Part shown: one piece after another, positions 62,346 to 64,000 of the stretch
Layout of the letters: each line of letters starts with the position of its first letter
How positions within the stretch are numbered: the first letter of the stretch is position 1
Assembly (NCBI RefSeq): GCF_016545825.1
Contig: NC_052614.1
Span: 11,364,559-11,428,558 of the forward strand
Reading direction: 5' to 3'
Source: Eucalyptus grandis
Lineage: Eukaryota > Streptophyta > Magnoliopsida > Myrtales > Myrtaceae
DNA length: 64,000 nucleotides
The notes under the pieces: generated by a model
Database searches by the model: none
What the model saw: only the letters and a program-made list of their open reading frames with translations
Told to the model about the DNA's origin: nothing
Translations under genes and position numbers: made by a program

Positions 62346-62929
62346 AGATGGAACTGAAATAAATGATTATATGTCATACATATATAACTTTGGTTTTGAT
62401 CTCAACACAAAAAAATTACGATATTTATGTCACAGTAGATATAATTTAAAGTCTTAGGCCACTTTAATATAATAGTCATGTTTGATAGGCTTGACACAAA
62501 AAAAGAAAAAAAGAAAAAGAAATTCGCAATAATCTCTATAAAGAAATGCAAATTGGCATGTTTTTAAAGTGTTATAATAATTCATGTCATGTTGGATAGG
62601 CTTGGCGATGTCATCACATTATTCTTCAGGATTAAAAAAATGTTGGCAATTATCGAAATATCCATATAATGCGAAAAATATCGGATTTAAATTATACATT
62701 TATAATTTTCCGTAGACAAAATCCAACTGTCCCGTCGGACGAGCTTTCACTTGAGCAAAGATGTCCGCAAAAATAAACAAAAGAATATAATATGCCAAAA
62801 CGGTACGCGGCTGGGTGTTTTGTTTGCCCCTCCAGGATACTTTAACGTTAGAAAACGCCGTCCTCCTCACGTAATAGCAAATCGTGAAAAAGCAAAAAAT
62901 CATCACATTTGAGAATTTTCATAACCACA

Positions 62930-63285
62930 AGTTTTGCTATTTGCAAAAAGATAACAAGACTGAAAAAAAACCCCAATTTCATTTTAATACAGTGCCAGAA
63001 AGTAACTTGTTTGTGAATTATTAATTTCCACTACATTGTAATTTCCAATTTTTGAAAAATAATTGAACACATTTAAGGGACGTTTGCTTTGTGAGATATA
63101 AACAATTTTTAAATCGCAAATTTGGCTCTTTCCAAAAAGATAACGAGTCTGAAAAACCACATTTTCGTTTCATATACCGCTAAAATTATTTTGTTTGTGA
63201 ATTATTTTTCTCTTCCAAATTTCGGAAAATAATTTAATACATTAAGCGTGCGTCTGTTTTGTGAGATACAAACAATTTAGATGAA
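62930..63285. repeat. Tandem duplication with 189-bp period
   Basis: CAAAAAGATAACAAGACTGA (62944) recurs as CAAAAAGATAACGAGTCTGA (63133). Further matched pairs are TTGTTTGTGAATTATT and TTTGTGAGATATAAACAATT versus TTTGTGAGATACAAACAATT. Non-coding. Confidence 0.85.
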
Positions 63286-64000
63286 ATTTTTCTAAATCCC
63301 TCAATGAAATGGGTGACAAATTTTTGTTCCCACCTTCGACAAAATTGTACAAGGATAGCTTGTTATTAACAAAAGCATTTTCCAAAAACTATATAAATGA
63401 CGAAAGTTAGGAAAAAAATCTATTCTAAATTACGTATTTTCCTGCGTCCTTTGGTATTTCTCTCCTAGTTTTGCATGGCGAGGTAGCAGGTGTGAACATG
63501 GAAGGTCACATGCAGTCAAAATCTACGTGAGAGAGAGAGATGGAGAGAGAGAGAGACGGAGAGCCAACTGGTAACGTGCCGCGAGGACAAATTGCAGAGC
63601 AGAGCACAGCGAGTCTCACTGGTTTGGAAAGCGAACTCGGGTACGTGATCGACGGGAATAATCAAGAGAGAGAGAGAGAAGGAGAGGGAGGGAGAGAGGG
63701 AGGGAGGGAACACGCAAGACGACGGTCAAGTCTCGTTGGTTTTTTCGAGAACAGATGGAAGGAAGGAGACACGTCCCCCACCGTACCCCATTCATTTAGC
63801 GTCCCCCCACTTCTCTCTCTCTCTCTGACCGTCTCTGTCGTGTTGAGTTGTGAGCAAATTGACTGTTGTTGTCGTCTTCCCCCCCCCGCCGCGCCCGTCT
63901 CCCTCGAGCCACTGTTCGCTTTTTTCTTTTTAGCCTTCCGCAGCGGGGAAAAACAAACAGCGTGACATTGTTGCTGTGTCGGGGTTCTTTTGTTTTCTGG

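Larger units (their letters stand above)
60471..64000. other. Upstream region of MATE gene and right-end intergenic sequence
   Basis: An ATG/ATC-rich run (60494-60515) and a GA-rich run (60601-60643) lie in the probable MATE 5' UTR. Beyond are AT-rich sequence, two sets of tandem repeats and, in the last 500 bases, GA- and CT-rich sequence resembling the promoter/5' UTR of a gene beyond the window. A GTGTTCAAATCGCC box near 61580 suggests a decayed SINE. No gene is recognised. Confidence 0.45.

Noticed and set aside
63540..63965. 141-codon plus frame starting MERERDGEP
   Set aside because: Mostly GA-repeat and CT-repeat sequence; more likely the 5' UTR or promoter of a gene beyond the window.
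1..64000. CRISPR arrays, bacterial operons, defence islands or prophage
   Set aside because: None seen; introns, LTR elements and gene content are those of a plant nucleus.

Overview
The window is nuclear DNA from a flowering plant. The genes have GT-AG introns, an AT-rich repeat-dense background and GC-rich exons. Plastid-derived fragments and Ty1/copia elements sit between them. Every recognisable gene is of a land-plant family: profilin, an OXS3-like stress protein, an IQD calmodulin-binding protein, a MATE/DTX48-type transporter, a plant acid phosphatase and an LRR cell-wall-type protein. The style of the short foldback repeats suggests a woody eudicot, possibly Myrtaceae such as Eucalyptus, but that is an impression and was not tested.

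Layout. 1-6 kb: an LRR gene of the At4g06744/LRX-like type (+, 1157-2425), then a three-exon HAD acid phosphatase (-, 3519-5984). 6-12.3 kb: no gene, but several short DNA transposons, including a clean hAT-type MITE with an 8-bp target duplication. 12.3-14.1 kb: a complete three-exon profilin gene (+). 14.1-21.9 kb: repeats, and a plastid rpoB fragment inserted in a foldback element. 21.9-22.6 kb: a two-exon OXS3-like gene (+). 26.3-29.0 kb: a three-exon IQD gene (-) with a one-base frameshift near its C terminus. 31.2-36.6 kb: a decayed copia element (-) with short LTRs and an insert made of at least two plastid fragments. 38.9-54.6 kb: a tandem duplication of a roughly 4-5 kb unit. Its first copy carries a younger full-length copia element (43302-49305) and a SINE, and its second copy has the matching empty sites. 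58.8-60.5 kb: an intronless MATE transporter (-), also with a one-base frameshift near the C terminus. The last 3.5 kb holds tandem repeats and GA-rich sequence.

The host genes look like unrelated single-copy neighbours; there is no evidence of a biosynthetic cluster or co-regulated pathway. I did not find a new molecular system. The most informative parts are (a) the 39-54.6 kb tandem duplication, where the two copies serve as filled and empty sites for three insertion/deletion events, (b) the two plastid insertions, both nested in mobile elements, and (c) two frameshifts, in the IQD and MATE genes, that both fall at a run of four G/C and look alike.
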